A stretch of DNA of 64,000 bases from Niallia circulans (GTDB lineage Bacteria; Bacillota; Bacilli; Bacillales; Cytobacillaceae), in contig NZ_CP026031.1 in assembly GCF_003726095.1 (NCBI RefSeq), positions 3,286,001-3,350,000 of the forward strand, given 5' to 3'. The notes beneath the pieces were generated by a model. It was not told the DNA's origin. It saw only the letters and a list, made by a program, of their open reading frames with translations, and made no database searches. Within the stretch, counting starts at the first letter, position 1; each line of letters opens with the position of its first letter. A program made the position numbers and the translations under genes. Positions 52,468 to 62,672 of this stretch are shown here, one piece after another.

Positions 52468-54024
52468 TCAATAACGTAACAACCGTTTTTCCAAGGCTAA
52501 TTTACCCTTTGTCATTTTGTCAAATAGCTGAAGACTTTGACGAAATTCTATCTGTTTATGATATGCCAGATAGAAAATGACATTGGGAATTATACAACAA
52601 AGTATCCCGCGAGTAACAAGCGTAGTAAAATCTGAAAATTGTAGCAAACTAGAAGGGATATAAGTCAAAATACACGCCAAAATTGTTACAATGACATATC
52701 GAAAAAGTTTTCTTAAATAAGGCCACATATCGCTTTTATCAAATAACTCGCTAAAAATATTGTGTAGTAGCCAAGGCATACCTATCAACAATGTAGCTAA
52801 TACAGTGGATAAAATTATTCCATATATTCCCCAAAATTGAACCATAATCAAATTCATTATCAAATTTGCCAAAGCTGTTACTAAAGGACGGAATCTATCC
52901 TTATTCCAAATTCCTCCTGCATCCTTAAATAAATTTAGGAGTTGATTTATTTCGTATATGAAGTAATAAATACAAAAATAAATTACAGCAATAAAAGAAA
53001 GCTCATATCTTTCTCCAACCCAAAGTTTCATAATTGGCTGATACAAACATAACAAGCAAACTGTACAGAATCCGGAAATCCATACAATAATCAATGTGAA
53101 TTTTTTCAGGTCCTCTACGTTTTTCTCCTTTGTTTCCTTAATCAAACTATTACCAATACCTGCAGTACATGAATTAAATACAATAGTGACTAAGGCAATT
53201 AAAGAAGATAGAATGTAATAGTAATTTTGATAAACAGCTAACATGGTAAGACCTAAAAATGCAGATATCACAATTGTATCTACAGAGTTCAGAATTACCG
53301 CACCGACCTTTGATGTAAACAAGTCTCTTATCCTTTTGTTAATCTGACTAATTACTGTTTTTTCGAGTCTACCTTTCGCACGATAATTAGGATACATTTT
53401 CGTAGCAACAACGGCAGTTAAAATATTGGTCATCGCCTGTGTAAAAAGTGCAACGATTAAATACCAGTAATAATTTTGTAAAATAAACAAAACTAACAAT
53501 TGTAAACCGTACTGAAAAGTGTTTGTAAACAGTTGTACCTTGCTTATCACATCATTTCGTTGATGTGCATTTAACAAGCTATTTTTATAGGCAAATAGCC
53601 AATAAGAAAGTACAGTTGCTCCTAGGTTTAATAGATATAGAATATAAACATTCAATCCACCAGGTACCTCACCACTAATCAAGCTCGGTATAAAAGGTAA
53701 AATTATCAAGCCTACAACCGCAATAATACACCCAATCACACGGTAATATATTTGATATAAGCGTAGCAATGCACTGATGGTTTTTTCATCATCTTCTGCA
53801 ATGGGTTTATACATACTAAAAACCATGGCAGATCCTATTCCCAGCTCTACTAAATTCAACACTTGAAGAATCGACGTGAACAGACTATTCAAACCAAGAT
53901 ACTCAATACCCATCCAATAAATCATTGCTGTACGCATTAAAAACGGTACAATAATTTGATATATCTTCAAAATACCGCCAAAGATGATATTACGTGTTGC
54001 ATTTTTTGTGCGTTCTATTTTCAC
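52468..54024 (-). CDS. polysaccharide flippase (Wzx-like, PST/MATE superfamily)
   Basis: The 518-residue protein has about 14 membrane spans and the N-terminal ATRNIIFGGILKIYQIIVPF and LGLNSLFTSILQVLNLVELG of PST-family exporters. It moves undecaprenyl-linked repeat units across the membrane for Wzy polymerisation. I start at GTG 54024, preceded by GAGGGGGA. It lies between the pyruvyl transferase and GT2 genes, the usual setting. Confidence 0.85.
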   Translation of the reverse strand: MKIERTKNATRNIIFGGILKIYQIIVPFLMRTAMIYWMGIEYLGLNSLFTSILQVLNLVELGIGSAMVFSMYKPIAEDDEKTISALLRLYQIYYRVIGCIIAVVGLIILPFIPSLISGEVPGGLNVYILYLLNLGATVLSYWLFAYKNSLLNAHQRNDVISKVQLFTNTFQYGLQLLVLFILQNYYWYLIVALFTQAMTNILTAVVATKMYPNYRAKGRLEKTVISQINKRIRDLFTSKVGAVILNSVDTIVISAFLGLTMLAVYQNYYYILSSLIALVTIVFNSCTAGIGNSLIKETKEKNVEDLKKFTLIIVWISGFCTVCLLCLYQPIMKLWVGERYELSFIAVIYFCIYYFIYEINQLLNLFKDAGGIWNKDRFRPLVTALANLIMNLIMVQFWGIYGIILSTVLATLLIGMPWLLHNIFSELFDKSDMWPYLRKLFRYVIVTILACILTYIPSSLLQFSDFTTLVTRGILCCIIPNVIFYLAYHKQIEFRQSLQLFDKMTKGKLALEKRLLRY

Positions 54025-54182
54025 TTGTAAAATCCCCCTCAATTACGTTTCATGTGAATTGAAAAAATTCATTATCAATACAATCAACATAATTGTAATG
54101 GTTAATACATATTAGTTAACATATATAAAGAATGATAAATATATCATTCTGTTCAGTAATATTTCCATAAATACTATTAAAT

Positions 54183-55010
54183 TTAATTCCAGATATCTTT
54201 TGGAAAAACAGCAATCAATTGTTCCTGCATTTCCGATAGGTTCGGTAGTTCCATTGCCTGCATTTTAAGAGCTTCATCTAGCGTTTCAGCCATTTTAACT
54301 GAAGTTCTTCCTGTTGAGAAGTACCAGTCATAAAACTTTATAATTTCCTGATCCATTCCCTTTTTTAAAAAAATAGCCGGAACTCCATAGGCCTCTGCCA
54401 AAATAATACCATGCAAAGTAGACGAAATAACAAGCTCTGATGCAACTACATCGTTCAAAAAAGACTTATGATCGTATGTTTCTATATTGATATAATTCAA
54501 ATCATCTCGTCGGTTTCCATCTTTTCCATTCTGAGACATATGGTATATCACCGAAATCGGGTATTTTTTTTCTACATTTTCTGGCTTATAGATTAAAGGC
54601 AGCAATATACCTGGATCTCCATATACCTCCGGGCATTCATATCCGATGCCTTGCAAGAACCATCTCGTTATTGGTCCCCTAACTGCACGGATATCATATT
54701 TTCTATTTTTTTTTTGTTTTACCACTGCTTCCATACTACTGACACTATGGATTCCACTTCCCCAAACTGTAGCATCAAAACCACCCATGCCAATCAATGA
54801 GCCAACAGTTAATAAATGCTTCGTACCATTTACCTTTTGTTCTTTGTCCAAGCCGTAATAATCAAGCATCCAATCATATATCACAATTGCCAATCCATCA
54901 CCTAAATTGGGCTTTTTATTCCACCACTCTAGGTTAACTTTATTTTTTTGCGATTTCTTATATCCAATAGACAGCTCATTTCTCATTAAAAATCTTTTTA
55001 TCCTAGACAC
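54183..55010 (-). CDS. polysaccharide pyruvyl transferase family protein (first)
   Basis: The 275-residue protein has the family pattern NLEWWNKKPNLGDGLA at the N-terminus, VWGSGIHS, IRAVRGPITRWFLQ, YGDPGILLPLIY and SSTLHGIILAEAYGVPAIF. These enzymes add pyruvate ketals to sugars of exopolysaccharides or wall glycans. With a second homologue at 59684-60820, the polymer may be pyruvylated at two positions, which would make it more acidic. Confidence 0.85.
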   Translation of the reverse strand: MSRIKRFLMRNELSIGYKKSQKNKVNLEWWNKKPNLGDGLAIVIYDWMLDYYGLDKEQKVNGTKHLLTVGSLIGMGGFDATVWGSGIHSVSSMEAVVKQKKNRKYDIRAVRGPITRWFLQGIGYECPEVYGDPGILLPLIYKPENVEKKYPISVIYHMSQNGKDGNRRDDLNYINIETYDHKSFLNDVVASELVISSTLHGIILAEAYGVPAIFLKKGMDQEIIKFYDWYFSTGRTSVKMAETLDEALKMQAMELPNLSEMQEQLIAVFPKDIWN

Positions 55011-55023
55011 ATATAGTCCTCCA

Positions 55024-56205
55024 TCACATATTTTTTTTGAATGGTATTCCTAATAAAATGTAAAAAGCAAAACCAAAAGCACTAAACACCAAAGTTGAAG
55101 ACGTAACGCCAACTATTAACAATGAAATAATACCAGCAATTAACACCGCTTCATGCCGCTGATACGTACCATTTTTTCTTTTTGTTGCACTTATAACCAT
55201 CGCAACATAAAGAAGTAGCCCCACTACTCCAGTAGACACCAAAATGCTAAGTACCATATTATGGGCAGAGGTTGCGAACACATTTCCTGTTATCTCTACA
55301 TATTTTTCTGCATATAAATAACCCACTCCATATATCGGGCTGGAAGAAATCACATTTAAACAACTTTCCCAAATGAATGTCCTCGTTGTTAGCGTCGGAC
55401 TTTTTCCTAAAATATTCACAACAAAATACTGCATAATAGGTGACCGATCTATTAATATGGTAAAAGTAACGAGCAGTCCATAAAGTGGAATAAAAACTTT
55501 ATAATTTAAAATTTTATATATAATTTTTTCGCTTCCCTTTATTATTTTACTAAGGTTAAAAAAAATAAAAAACCCACCTATCAATAGGATACCAACATTG
55601 GCTGCTGTTGATTTAGAGTGATACAAACATATTGCCGAAATTATAATGGCAAGATAACTCTCTATATTAATTTTTTTATTTTTCACTTCTGACAAGTATG
55701 CAGTAATGATGCATAGTGGTAAACTATAAACTAATCTTGCCGTCTTATACCCTAAAAACCAGTTTTCAGTGTATAGGTCATCGCTATATAATCCACTTGG
55801 GTATAATATCATTGATAATGCATCGGCAATAATAATTACCCATAGAGTATTTTTCCATATTCTCAAAATTGGAATAATACTTTTCTGGTAGGAATCGATA
55901 CAAAGCGAAATTAAGAATGGAATAGATAACAATCTAAACGCATACCCAACATTTCCATAACCAAATTGTGTACATAATAAAGAAAATAAAATAAATACAC
56001 TTAGCCATTTAAATGTAGTTGTGTATTTATGTCTAATAAAAAAATTTCTTATGACAAGTCCTATAATCGCAACAATTCTTATCCAAAAAAGGATTTGAGT
56101 CATTTCACTAAAAATGGAATTTAAAAAGGTAATATTTATACAACTAATAAGGATTACTAAACTTATTAAATCCGTTGAGGTAATCTTCTTTATTCTAAAG
56201 TTCAT
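55024..56205 (-). CDS. O-antigen ligase/polymerase-like protein (Wzy-like)
   Basis: The 393-residue protein has about 10-12 hydrophobic spans and a large extracellular loop containing SPTLTTRTFIWESC and SSPIYGVGYLYAEKYV, then SAHNMVLSILVSTGVVGLL. The last two patterns are characteristic of Wzy polymerases and WaaL ligases. It would polymerise repeat units outside the membrane. Sequence conservation in this family is low, so the call rests on topology, motifs and context. Confidence 0.78.
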   Translation of the reverse strand: MNFRIKKITSTDLISLVILISCINITFLNSIFSEMTQILFWIRIVAIIGLVIRNFFIRHKYTTTFKWLSVFILFSLLCTQFGYGNVGYAFRLLSIPFLISLCIDSYQKSIIPILRIWKNTLWVIIIADALSMILYPSGLYSDDLYTENWFLGYKTARLVYSLPLCIITAYLSEVKNKKINIESYLAIIISAICLYHSKSTAANVGILLIGGFFIFFNLSKIIKGSEKIIYKILNYKVFIPLYGLLVTFTILIDRSPIMQYFVVNILGKSPTLTTRTFIWESCLNVISSSPIYGVGYLYAEKYVEITGNVFATSAHNMVLSILVSTGVVGLLLYVAMVISATKRKNGTYQRHEAVLIAGIISLLIVGVTSSTLVFSAFGFAFYILLGIPFKKNM

Positions 56206-56307
56206 TATTTTCCCTCACCAAAATTAAGGCTTGCTATTCAAACCCCATATTATAAATCAATATAAACTTAACACGATTTCGTTATCCAGAAAAGTCTATA
56301 TATGTAA

Positions 56308-57237
56308 TTATTTCACAAAGCGAGATGTATCATTTTGTAAAATAGCAAACAGTTCCGGATAATGTCTCATAATTTTTTCAATAGCAATATCGTTATTTCC
56401 GCCTTGCACATTTTGCGATTGTAACGAAGAAGAAGGCTGTCCAACCACCCAAACTGGGCAAAGTCCCCTTTGCTCCGGCTCCGATACCATGGCGCGTGTA
56501 CCTTGTTTCACAGCCATAAATTTTAGCCAAAGATCATCAACCGATGGAGCTAGCGACATAAGCAATTCTTCCGAAAACAAATCTTTATATAATACACCAG
56601 GTGGATAGAGGATGCCCCCCTCTCCGATTGGTAAAATTCGATAACTAGGCTGCTCAACTTTTTCTGGTAGCATTGTTCTCCACTTTACATAAGGGGCAAG
56701 TCGATCCCCTTCCACTGCAATCCAACGTGCTTGATTGCAAATCACTGTATTGGGATACTTTTTATGCATTCTTAACAATTTTTCAACCGTATTTTCCGGA
56801 TAGATAACGTCATCATCGACTGTAATTACAATAGCATCTGGATTTTCAAGCATGGAATAATAATATTTTTTGTGCGACCTTAAATCGTTACAAAATCTAA
56901 CCTCTAAGCCATATTGCATATATTGTTGGATTTCTTGCGGAATATCTTCTTCTGGATACTGTTCTTCTGCAAGCCATAGAATAAACCGATCGACCGGCAC
57001 ACTCTGATTCAGAAGTGACTTAATCGTCCATCCGACTATGTTATTACGCCCTGGATAGGTCGTCATTGACAGAATGATTTTTTTTTCGCCTTTACTTTTT
57101 CCTATGCAATTTTTAATTGGCTGTTTGCGAAGTAGTAAATTTTCCGAAACCATAACGAATCTATTTAATATCCAATTTAATCCCTTGATCCTTTTGTTAT
57201 AGGGCAGTTTGTATTTATGAATATCCTGTATTTTCAT
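56308..57237 (-). CDS. glycosyltransferase, GT-A fold
   Basis: The 309-residue protein has KIILSMTTYPGRNNIVGWTI, LWLAEEQYPEEDIP and the acidic motif IVITVDDDVIYPENTVEKLL, followed by a conserved VDDLWLKFMAVKQGTR. This group of capsule glycosyltransferases is recognised by the TTYPGR and DDD motifs. I chose ATG 57237, preceded by GGGAGGATAC; the frame opens with a GTG inside that site. The donor sugar is unknown. Confidence 0.75.
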   Translation of the reverse strand: MKIQDIHKYKLPYNKRIKGLNWILNRFVMVSENLLLRKQPIKNCIGKSKGEKKIILSMTTYPGRNNIVGWTIKSLLNQSVPVDRFILWLAEEQYPEEDIPQEIQQYMQYGLEVRFCNDLRSHKKYYYSMLENPDAIVITVDDDVIYPENTVEKLLRMHKKYPNTVICNQARWIAVEGDRLAPYVKWRTMLPEKVEQPSYRILPIGEGGILYPPGVLYKDLFSEELLMSLAPSVDDLWLKFMAVKQGTRAMVSEPEQRGLCPVWVVGQPSSSLQSQNVQGGNNDIAIEKIMRHYPELFAILQNDTSRFVK

Positions 57238-57579
57238 GTATCCTCCCACTATCTTCTAAAGAAGCTTTGGATGCAACACTATCTACCAGAAAGCTTAATC
57301 GCACTTTGACAATAATCTTATATGAGCAAAACGACGCGAAAAAAAGCTGTAGCAGTTTTCTTAGGCTAGATTTTCATGCGTCTATTACAACAAATTGTGA
57401 GCATCCTTTTCTTCCGTTGCGCAGGTCGCTGCGCAATTTGATTTATTCCCAAGTGTATCCACTTGCTATCTAAAATCCTTACGATTTAGTGTTATTCTTA
57501 AAAATAACTTTTGAATTTTCATTTTTTCATAAATAACGCTAATGTATCCTAAAAAACGAAATTCTTTTCACTAATTTTA
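57238..57579. other. spacer without a supportable gene
   Basis: A short GC-containing palindrome, TGCGCAGGTCGCTGCGCA, lies near 57418-57435. Reading frames here are short and lack ribosome sites. No terminator or promoter could be fixed. Confidence 0.35.
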
Positions 57580-58521
57580 TTAGTCAGTTTCTTGTTTATA
57601 AAATTGGTTATTCTTTAAAAAATTTTTTAATCTACTAATCTTAATGTCTGATAGTTTAATTAATATATGTTTATTTCTAAGCAATTTAATAAAAATTCCT
57701 AAGCTATAAGATAAACCAAACTTATACCTTACAAGTGCCATTCCAGTAAGTCTTATGGCAGAATTCCTTATATTTTTATATTCTTTAGTACTTAGCTTTT
57801 CTCTGAAAAAATTATTTTTTCTTATATATACATCCAAAATATCCGAAAATTTTTCTTTACTCATCGCACTAGTTATACTTTTGGAATTAAAGTCCCAACT
57901 ATAAATTGTATTTGAATCAACTGTAAATGAAGTTGAATAATAATCACATTTTAAACTAAACATAACATCATTACTGCTTAACGTTGAATCAAAAGTAATA
58001 TTATGTTTTTTAATCATTTCTGCTCTAAATAATTTTGACCAAACCACTTGTATTTGATATTTTATTTTACTACTATCCCTAGTTTCCAAATATTCTTCGA
58101 TTGGTTTGGAATAAGAAAGGTGTCTAGTTGTTATATTACCATTTTCATCTTGAGATGTAGGTGGAAAATAAACTATATCAAAATCTGCTGTTAAATACGG
58201 TTCTATAAACTTATAGAAATTATCAGTAAAATGATCATCACTGTCTGCGAACAAAATCCATGGAGAAGTAGCCTTTTGAATCCCGATATTTCTACAAACA
58301 CCGGCACCTTTTTTATTTGTTTGGTTTTCATACAAAGATATATTTAAAGGAAATTGCTTCACAATTCTTTTTAAGTTTTCTATTTCTGTAACACTACTCT
58401 TATCATCAACAATAATAATTTCAAAATTATCCTTTTCTTTCACCATTAGTGAATTAAGGAGCTTTCCTATCCTATCACTTGAATTAAAATGTGGTATTAC
58501 AATAGATATCAACGAATTCAT
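57580..58521 (-). CDS. family 2 glycosyltransferase
   Basis: The 313-residue protein starts MNSLISIVIPHFNSSDRIGK. It continues with FEIIIVDDKSSVTEIE, GAGVCRNIGIQKATSPWILF and ADSDDHFTDNF, the GT2 donor- and metal-binding motifs. The base composition is notably AT-rich, as in the next genes upstream, which fits the frequent exchange of cassette genes in such clusters. The transferred sugar is unknown. Confidence 0.85.
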   Translation of the reverse strand: MNSLISIVIPHFNSSDRIGKLLNSLMVKEKDNFEIIIVDDKSSVTEIENLKRIVKQFPLNISLYENQTNKKGAGVCRNIGIQKATSPWILFADSDDHFTDNFYKFIEPYLTADFDIVYFPPTSQDENGNITTRHLSYSKPIEEYLETRDSSKIKYQIQVVWSKLFRAEMIKKHNITFDSTLSSNDVMFSLKCDYYSTSFTVDSNTIYSWDFNSKSITSAMSKEKFSDILDVYIRKNNFFREKLSTKEYKNIRNSAIRLTGMALVRYKFGLSYSLGIFIKLLRNKHILIKLSDIKISRLKNFLKNNQFYKQETD

Positions 58522-58652
58522 TTTTAGCCCCTACTAGCATAATTTTTTATAATATAAGAGTTTATTATCTATTACTTTTAATACTATTCGAAAGTAATAG
58601 TTGCAAAAAATATCCTTTTTTACCTGATGGAAAGTAAAGATATACTATTCAT

Positions 58653-59654
58653 TTATTTTATATAAATAGTATAATCTTCAATACTTTTTCTATCAGAGGC
58701 GGGAACAATTGTCTCTTCTTTAAAGTCACCAATTGCAATAAATAATATTAGTTGTTCAGAATCGTCAACTTCTATTAACTTTCTTATATCCTTTTCATCC
58801 CTAGAATTCATCATCGCGTTTAACGGGACAGCAGCTAAGCCTTCGTGTTCTAAGCCATAAATCACTGACATTGAAAATAGGCCACCATCAACAAAAGCCT
58901 CATTTCTTTCTACAGGGCTCAAAAATGTACTATTAGAAACACTTATTGCCAAAACCACCTCAGGCAATTTGGGATATCCTTTAAACCCTCTTTGCAAATA
59001 TAGTAAATTTTTCATTTTTTCTTTATTAGTTACAACGTAAACTTTCCATCCTTGTCTATTACAAACAGAGGGAGTTTTTCCAGCATTCTTTATTGCATTA
59101 TTCACTTTATTTATATCTATAGGTTGTCCAGAAAACTCTCTAATACTATATCGATTTTGAGCTAATGAATAAAAATCCTTATTATGATTTTGCTTTTTTT
59201 CCTCTCGATAAATAGTTTTAGTTCCTGCTTCTCTAAATACTTGATTGTAATCTTCCAAAAAAGTGCTATCTATAATTTCACTCAAAAAACTCACATCAAA
59301 ATTCTTACTCTCGTGAAATTTTTTATACCGCAGTATAATAGAACGCCCTTGTCTATAAGGAAAACTATCCTGAGAATAGCCACTTTTTGTATAAACCACT
59401 AAAGCATCATTAAGAACAGAAAGAGCCTTTTTACCAAATCCTAATCGAATATTTTCATTACGAGACAATCCTTTTTCAATCGCATGAACATTGTATATTA
59501 TTCTCGAACATAATTGTTCATATGAACAATCATAAATTGAAAAGGAGGCTGTTTTCGAAAATCTTCTTATATCTTTACCTGCTAAATAACGAAGACGAAT
59601 CTTTTGCAAAAATTTCTTTCCATATTCCTTCAATTTATTTGTATTAGTTTTCAT
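58653..59654 (-). CDS. nitroreductase-family flavoprotein of the exopolysaccharide cluster
   Basis: The 333-residue protein has an N-terminal extension of about 150 residues (YNVHAIEKGLSRNENIRLGF). A nitroreductase fold follows: NRYSIREFSGQPIDINKV, TPSVCNRQGWKVYVV, YPKLPEVVLAISVS and FVDGGLFSMSVIYGLEHEGL. FMN-dependent redox or ligand transformation is expected. Partnering with pyruvyl transferases occurs in polysaccharide loci, but the reaction is not established. It lies 29 bp after the second pyruvyl transferase gene. ATG at 59654 follows AGAAGAGGAG. Confidence 0.8.
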   Translation of the reverse strand: MKTNTNKLKEYGKKFLQKIRLRYLAGKDIRRFSKTASFSIYDCSYEQLCSRIIYNVHAIEKGLSRNENIRLGFGKKALSVLNDALVVYTKSGYSQDSFPYRQGRSIILRYKKFHESKNFDVSFLSEIIDSTFLEDYNQVFREAGTKTIYREEKKQNHNKDFYSLAQNRYSIREFSGQPIDINKVNNAIKNAGKTPSVCNRQGWKVYVVTNKEKMKNLLYLQRGFKGYPKLPEVVLAISVSNSTFLSPVERNEAFVDGGLFSMSVIYGLEHEGLAAVPLNAMMNSRDEKDIRKLIEVDDSEQLILFIAIGDFKEETIVPASDRKSIEDYTIYIK

Positions 59655-59683
59655 ATATACTCCTCTTCTTATCAAAAGTACAA

Positions 59684-60820
59684 CTATATATTAGATTTCA
59701 AATAATTTATCGCCTTTTCTCTCTCTAGGTTTAGTTTTTTATTGACACTATCATAATCAATTTCATTAGATAATATTGAGGACAAGCCATCTAATGATAA
59801 GTTATCTGAACGTTGAGAATCAAGACCAAATAAACCTAATAAATAACCTAGCTTTTCTTCGTTACCATAACTGTTTCCAACACTTTTTCTAATTATTGTA
59901 CAAAATTGTTTATTATTTATAATTGAAAATATTGTTCCATGAAAAGTATCAGTAACAATGGACTCAGCATCACGAAAATAAGCTAAAACTTCAAACGGGT
60001 CACAATCAATAAATTTATCACAACAATCTTGGACGCCGCCTATACATATTACCTTAGCACCTTTATTTCTAGCATATTCCTTAATCATTTTATTTTCTTC
60101 ACTAGTAAGCCTGCCAGAATATCCATAAACTATAATATATTTATCTTTAAATAGACGATTTTTGGGAATTTTCGATTCTAATTTCATATAATCATATGCT
60201 AAAACAGGATCTACATTTACTGAAGGATTATTGCCAGTGAGTTTTTCTATTACACTGCGAGAGTTTTCATCTCTAACGGAGATTTGAGCAAATGCCTGAA
60301 AATCTTCCTTTAACATTTCACCAATTGAATATTCATTTATTTTTTCATATGTTGTATTACCAAAAGACCCTGCATACGAAATGACTTTCTTTGCTTCAGA
60401 ATTATGTCCAAAAAGATCTCTAGAAAATCCAACATTACTATTTGATTGCACACAATTGAATACCTCATCACTACCAATAACTTGTACATCAACATTATAA
60501 TTATAATTAGGTTGTTCAGTTAAACCGAGAAGCGGAAAAAAACGGTTAGCATATGTTCTTTTGTGATTAAAAAAGCGAATCTTATCTATCAATTTAGCAT
60601 TAACTTGATTATATTCTTTAATTTTACTAATCTTTCTACTGAAACTATTTTTCCTATCAGCAATATCAGTTTTAATTAAAGGATCTCCCGGACGATAATC
60701 TAGAAATTGCACCTCAATATTCTGATCAGACATTTCTATTAGCCGCTTTAAGGCATAACCCTGTAAGAATGATCCATAATTATAGATTCTTTGCATTGAC
60801 ATAATTCCTACTGTTTTCAT
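59684..60820 (-). CDS. polysaccharide pyruvyl transferase family protein (second)
   Basis: The 378-residue protein has MSMQRIYNYGSFLQGYALKR at the N-terminus, VQVIGSDEVFNCVQS, ISYAGSFGNTTYE, ISVRDENSRSVIEKLTG, NVDPVLAYDY and TDTFHGTIFSIINNKQF. The SDE, VRDE, DP and HG motifs define the family. Its ATG directly follows the stop of the PssE-like gene. It could add pyruvate or another group to the repeat unit; the adjacent nitroreductase gene suggests the two act together. Confidence 0.83.
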   Translation of the reverse strand: MKTVGIMSMQRIYNYGSFLQGYALKRLIEMSDQNIEVQFLDYRPGDPLIKTDIADRKNSFSRKISKIKEYNQVNAKLIDKIRFFNHKRTYANRFFPLLGLTEQPNYNYNVDVQVIGSDEVFNCVQSNSNVGFSRDLFGHNSEAKKVISYAGSFGNTTYEKINEYSIGEMLKEDFQAFAQISVRDENSRSVIEKLTGNNPSVNVDPVLAYDYMKLESKIPKNRLFKDKYIIVYGYSGRLTSEENKMIKEYARNKGAKVICIGGVQDCCDKFIDCDPFEVLAYFRDAESIVTDTFHGTIFSIINNKQFCTIIRKSVGNSYGNEEKLGYLLGLFGLDSQRSDNLSLDGLSSILSNEIDYDSVNKKLNLEREKAINYLKSNI

Positions 60821-61312
60821 TCACTTGCTCCTCATTAAATCTTTAATAATTATTTTGAATTGATCGATAAATTGTGTATTATTTGATACAAAATCCTCAT
60901 TGGTATCCGAGAAATTTTTAATAGTTTCAGATAAGTCTTTTATATCATCAACCAAATATATTCCATAACCACGCTCTTGGATTCTCTTTGCAAAATCAAA
61001 TTGATGATTATTTACATGTTCATCAAACTCAAATTTCCTAGGCACTACAATCGGGGATTTATGCTTTTCTAAAACACTTAAAAAGCTTGCTGGACCTCCA
61101 TGGGTAATTACTATACGAGATTTTTCAATGTAATTCGTCATTTCATCAAAACTTACAAACTTTGTCCACTGACAGTGCTTTGGCTCGTAATCTGAATAAC
61201 CTGTTTGAATAAAGACTTCATCATCAATTCTTCCATTTGCTTTTAATTGATCAATTTCCATAATTAACCTGTTAAATTGTTGCTCATGTGTTCCAACTGT
61301 TACAAATATCAT
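60821..61312 (-). CDS. PssE-like glycosyltransferase subunit (Alg13-like)
   Basis: The 163-residue protein starts MIFVTVGTHEQQFNRLIMEI and has ITHGGPASFLSVLEKHKSPI followed by VVPRKFEFDEHVNNHQ. This is the C-terminal half of a GT28-type enzyme, which binds the nucleotide sugar. It pairs with the membrane-associated Alg14-like subunit encoded just upstream, whose TAG stop abuts its ATG. Together they add the second sugar to the lipid-linked primer. Confidence 0.88.
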   Translation of the reverse strand: MIFVTVGTHEQQFNRLIMEIDQLKANGRIDDEVFIQTGYSDYEPKHCQWTKFVSFDEMTNYIEKSRIVITHGGPASFLSVLEKHKSPIVVPRKFEFDEHVNNHQFDFAKRIQERGYGIYLVDDIKDLSETIKNFSDTNEDFVSNNTQFIDQFKIIIKDLMRSK

Positions 61313-61762
61313 CTAGAAAATACCTCCTAAATTTATTGCTTTAGGATATACCTTCTTCATTTCTTCCCATTGAACAATAAATTTGTCAGAAACAGGATAT
61401 ACTAATTTTCCAGTAAGGGTTGGTGAATCAATTCTATCAAATACCTCTATATACACTGTTTTACAACCAAATAACTTTCCTAGATAAAAAAAAGGCACAG
61501 CAACAGCGGCACCAGAGGAAATAATAATATCTGGTCTTTCCTTTTTTAAGATTTTATAAGCTAAAATTGTATTTCTAATTGTGTTTTTCACATTACGATT
61601 GGTTGGGTAGTAACATGGGTACATTTTTTCATTTTTTAAGATACTTTTAGCATCACTCTTATCGAAGGTAACCCAAAATCTTTCTTCATTTTCCCAAAAA
61701 GGTTTTAACATATGAAGATGCGTTAAATGACCTCCACTTGAACCAACTAAACAAACTTTCAT
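61313..61762 (-). CDS. PssD-like glycosyltransferase subunit (Alg14-like)
   Basis: The 149-residue protein has MKVCLVGSSGGHLTHLHMLK, then ERPDIIISSGAAVAVPFFYL and YIEVFDRIDSPTLTGKLVYP, the Alg14 pattern. It is the membrane-associated half that recruits the PssE-like subunit and the lipid acceptor. ATG at 61762 is preceded by GAGGAATAATATT; a GTG five codons upstream overlaps that site. It is translationally coupled to the PssE-like gene. Confidence 0.88.
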   Translation of the reverse strand: MKVCLVGSSGGHLTHLHMLKPFWENEERFWVTFDKSDAKSILKNEKMYPCYYPTNRNVKNTIRNTILAYKILKKERPDIIISSGAAVAVPFFYLGKLFGCKTVYIEVFDRIDSPTLTGKLVYPVSDKFIVQWEEMKKVYPKAINLGGIF

Positions 61763-61885
61763 AATATTATTCCTCACTAATTACCCTATTTATTTTAAAA
61801 CAATAATAATTATTAACTATTAAAAGTATCTTTAAAAACTTAATTTCTACTCGATTATTCTGCTTATTAGATTATTCCTACGAAA

Positions 61886-62560
61886 TTAAAATGCATTTTT
61901 TGATCCAAATAACACTAAAACTGTTCTTAAGATAATTTTAATGTCTTTCATAATAGATCTCTCTTTGATATAAAGCAAATCCAACTCTACCATCTCAGAA
62001 AACCCAATATTACTTCTCCCGCTAACTTGCCACAACCCTGTGCATCCTGGCACTACTAATAGTCTTTGTTTATCATATGGAGTATATTCTGCCACTTCTC
62101 GAGGAAGTGGTGGCCTCGGGCCTACTAAACTCATTTCACCCTTCAGCACATTAATCAACTGCGGTAATTCATCTAGACTAGTTTTTCGGATAAACTTACC
62201 CACTTTTGTTACTCGTGGATCATCCTTCATCTTAAACATTGCACCTGAAACCTCATTTAAAGCTAATAATTCTTTCAATCGCTCTTCAGCATCAGAAGCC
62301 ATCGAGCGGAACTTATACATATAAAATTCTCTTCCATCTTTTCCTACTCTTAATTGTTTAAAGAAAACTTTCCCTTTTGGATCTTCTAATTTAATTAAAA
62401 GACCAATAATAATAAAAAGGATACTTAGAACAATTAATCCACAAAATGAACCAATGATGTCTATTGATCTTTTCATTACAAGGTAGCTTCGAGCTGTATT
62501 TACAGATATATTCTTTTTCTTTTCTAAATACAGAGATTGATCCTTATAAAATTCAGACAT
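61886..62560 (-). CDS. undecaprenyl-phosphate sugar phosphotransferase (initiating transferase)
   Basis: The 224-residue protein has one N-terminal hydrophobic segment (RSIDIIGSFCGLIVLSILF) and the bacterial sugar-transferase domain: KVFFKQLRVGKDGREFYMYK, FRSMASDAEERLKEL, KTSLDELPQLINVLKGEMSL, VGPRPPLP and PGCTGLWQVSGR. It moves a sugar-1-phosphate, often glucose, galactose or an N-acetyl-hexosamine, to undecaprenyl phosphate and so starts each repeat unit. It is the first polymer-building gene after the regulatory kinase and phosphatase. Confidence 0.9.
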   Translation of the reverse strand: MSEFYKDQSLYLEKKKNISVNTARSYLVMKRSIDIIGSFCGLIVLSILFIIIGLLIKLEDPKGKVFFKQLRVGKDGREFYMYKFRSMASDAEERLKELLALNEVSGAMFKMKDDPRVTKVGKFIRKTSLDELPQLINVLKGEMSLVGPRPPLPREVAEYTPYDKQRLLVVPGCTGLWQVSGRSNIGFSEMVELDLLYIKERSIMKDIKIILRTVLVLFGSKNAF

Positions 62561-62672
62561 CACTATACCACCTATCCCTTAACTTTTTTATGTAGTCTAT
62601 AGATAACTAATAATAAAATTACAATAACAATTATTATAGCTTCTATTATTAGTTATCTAGTAAATTATATAA

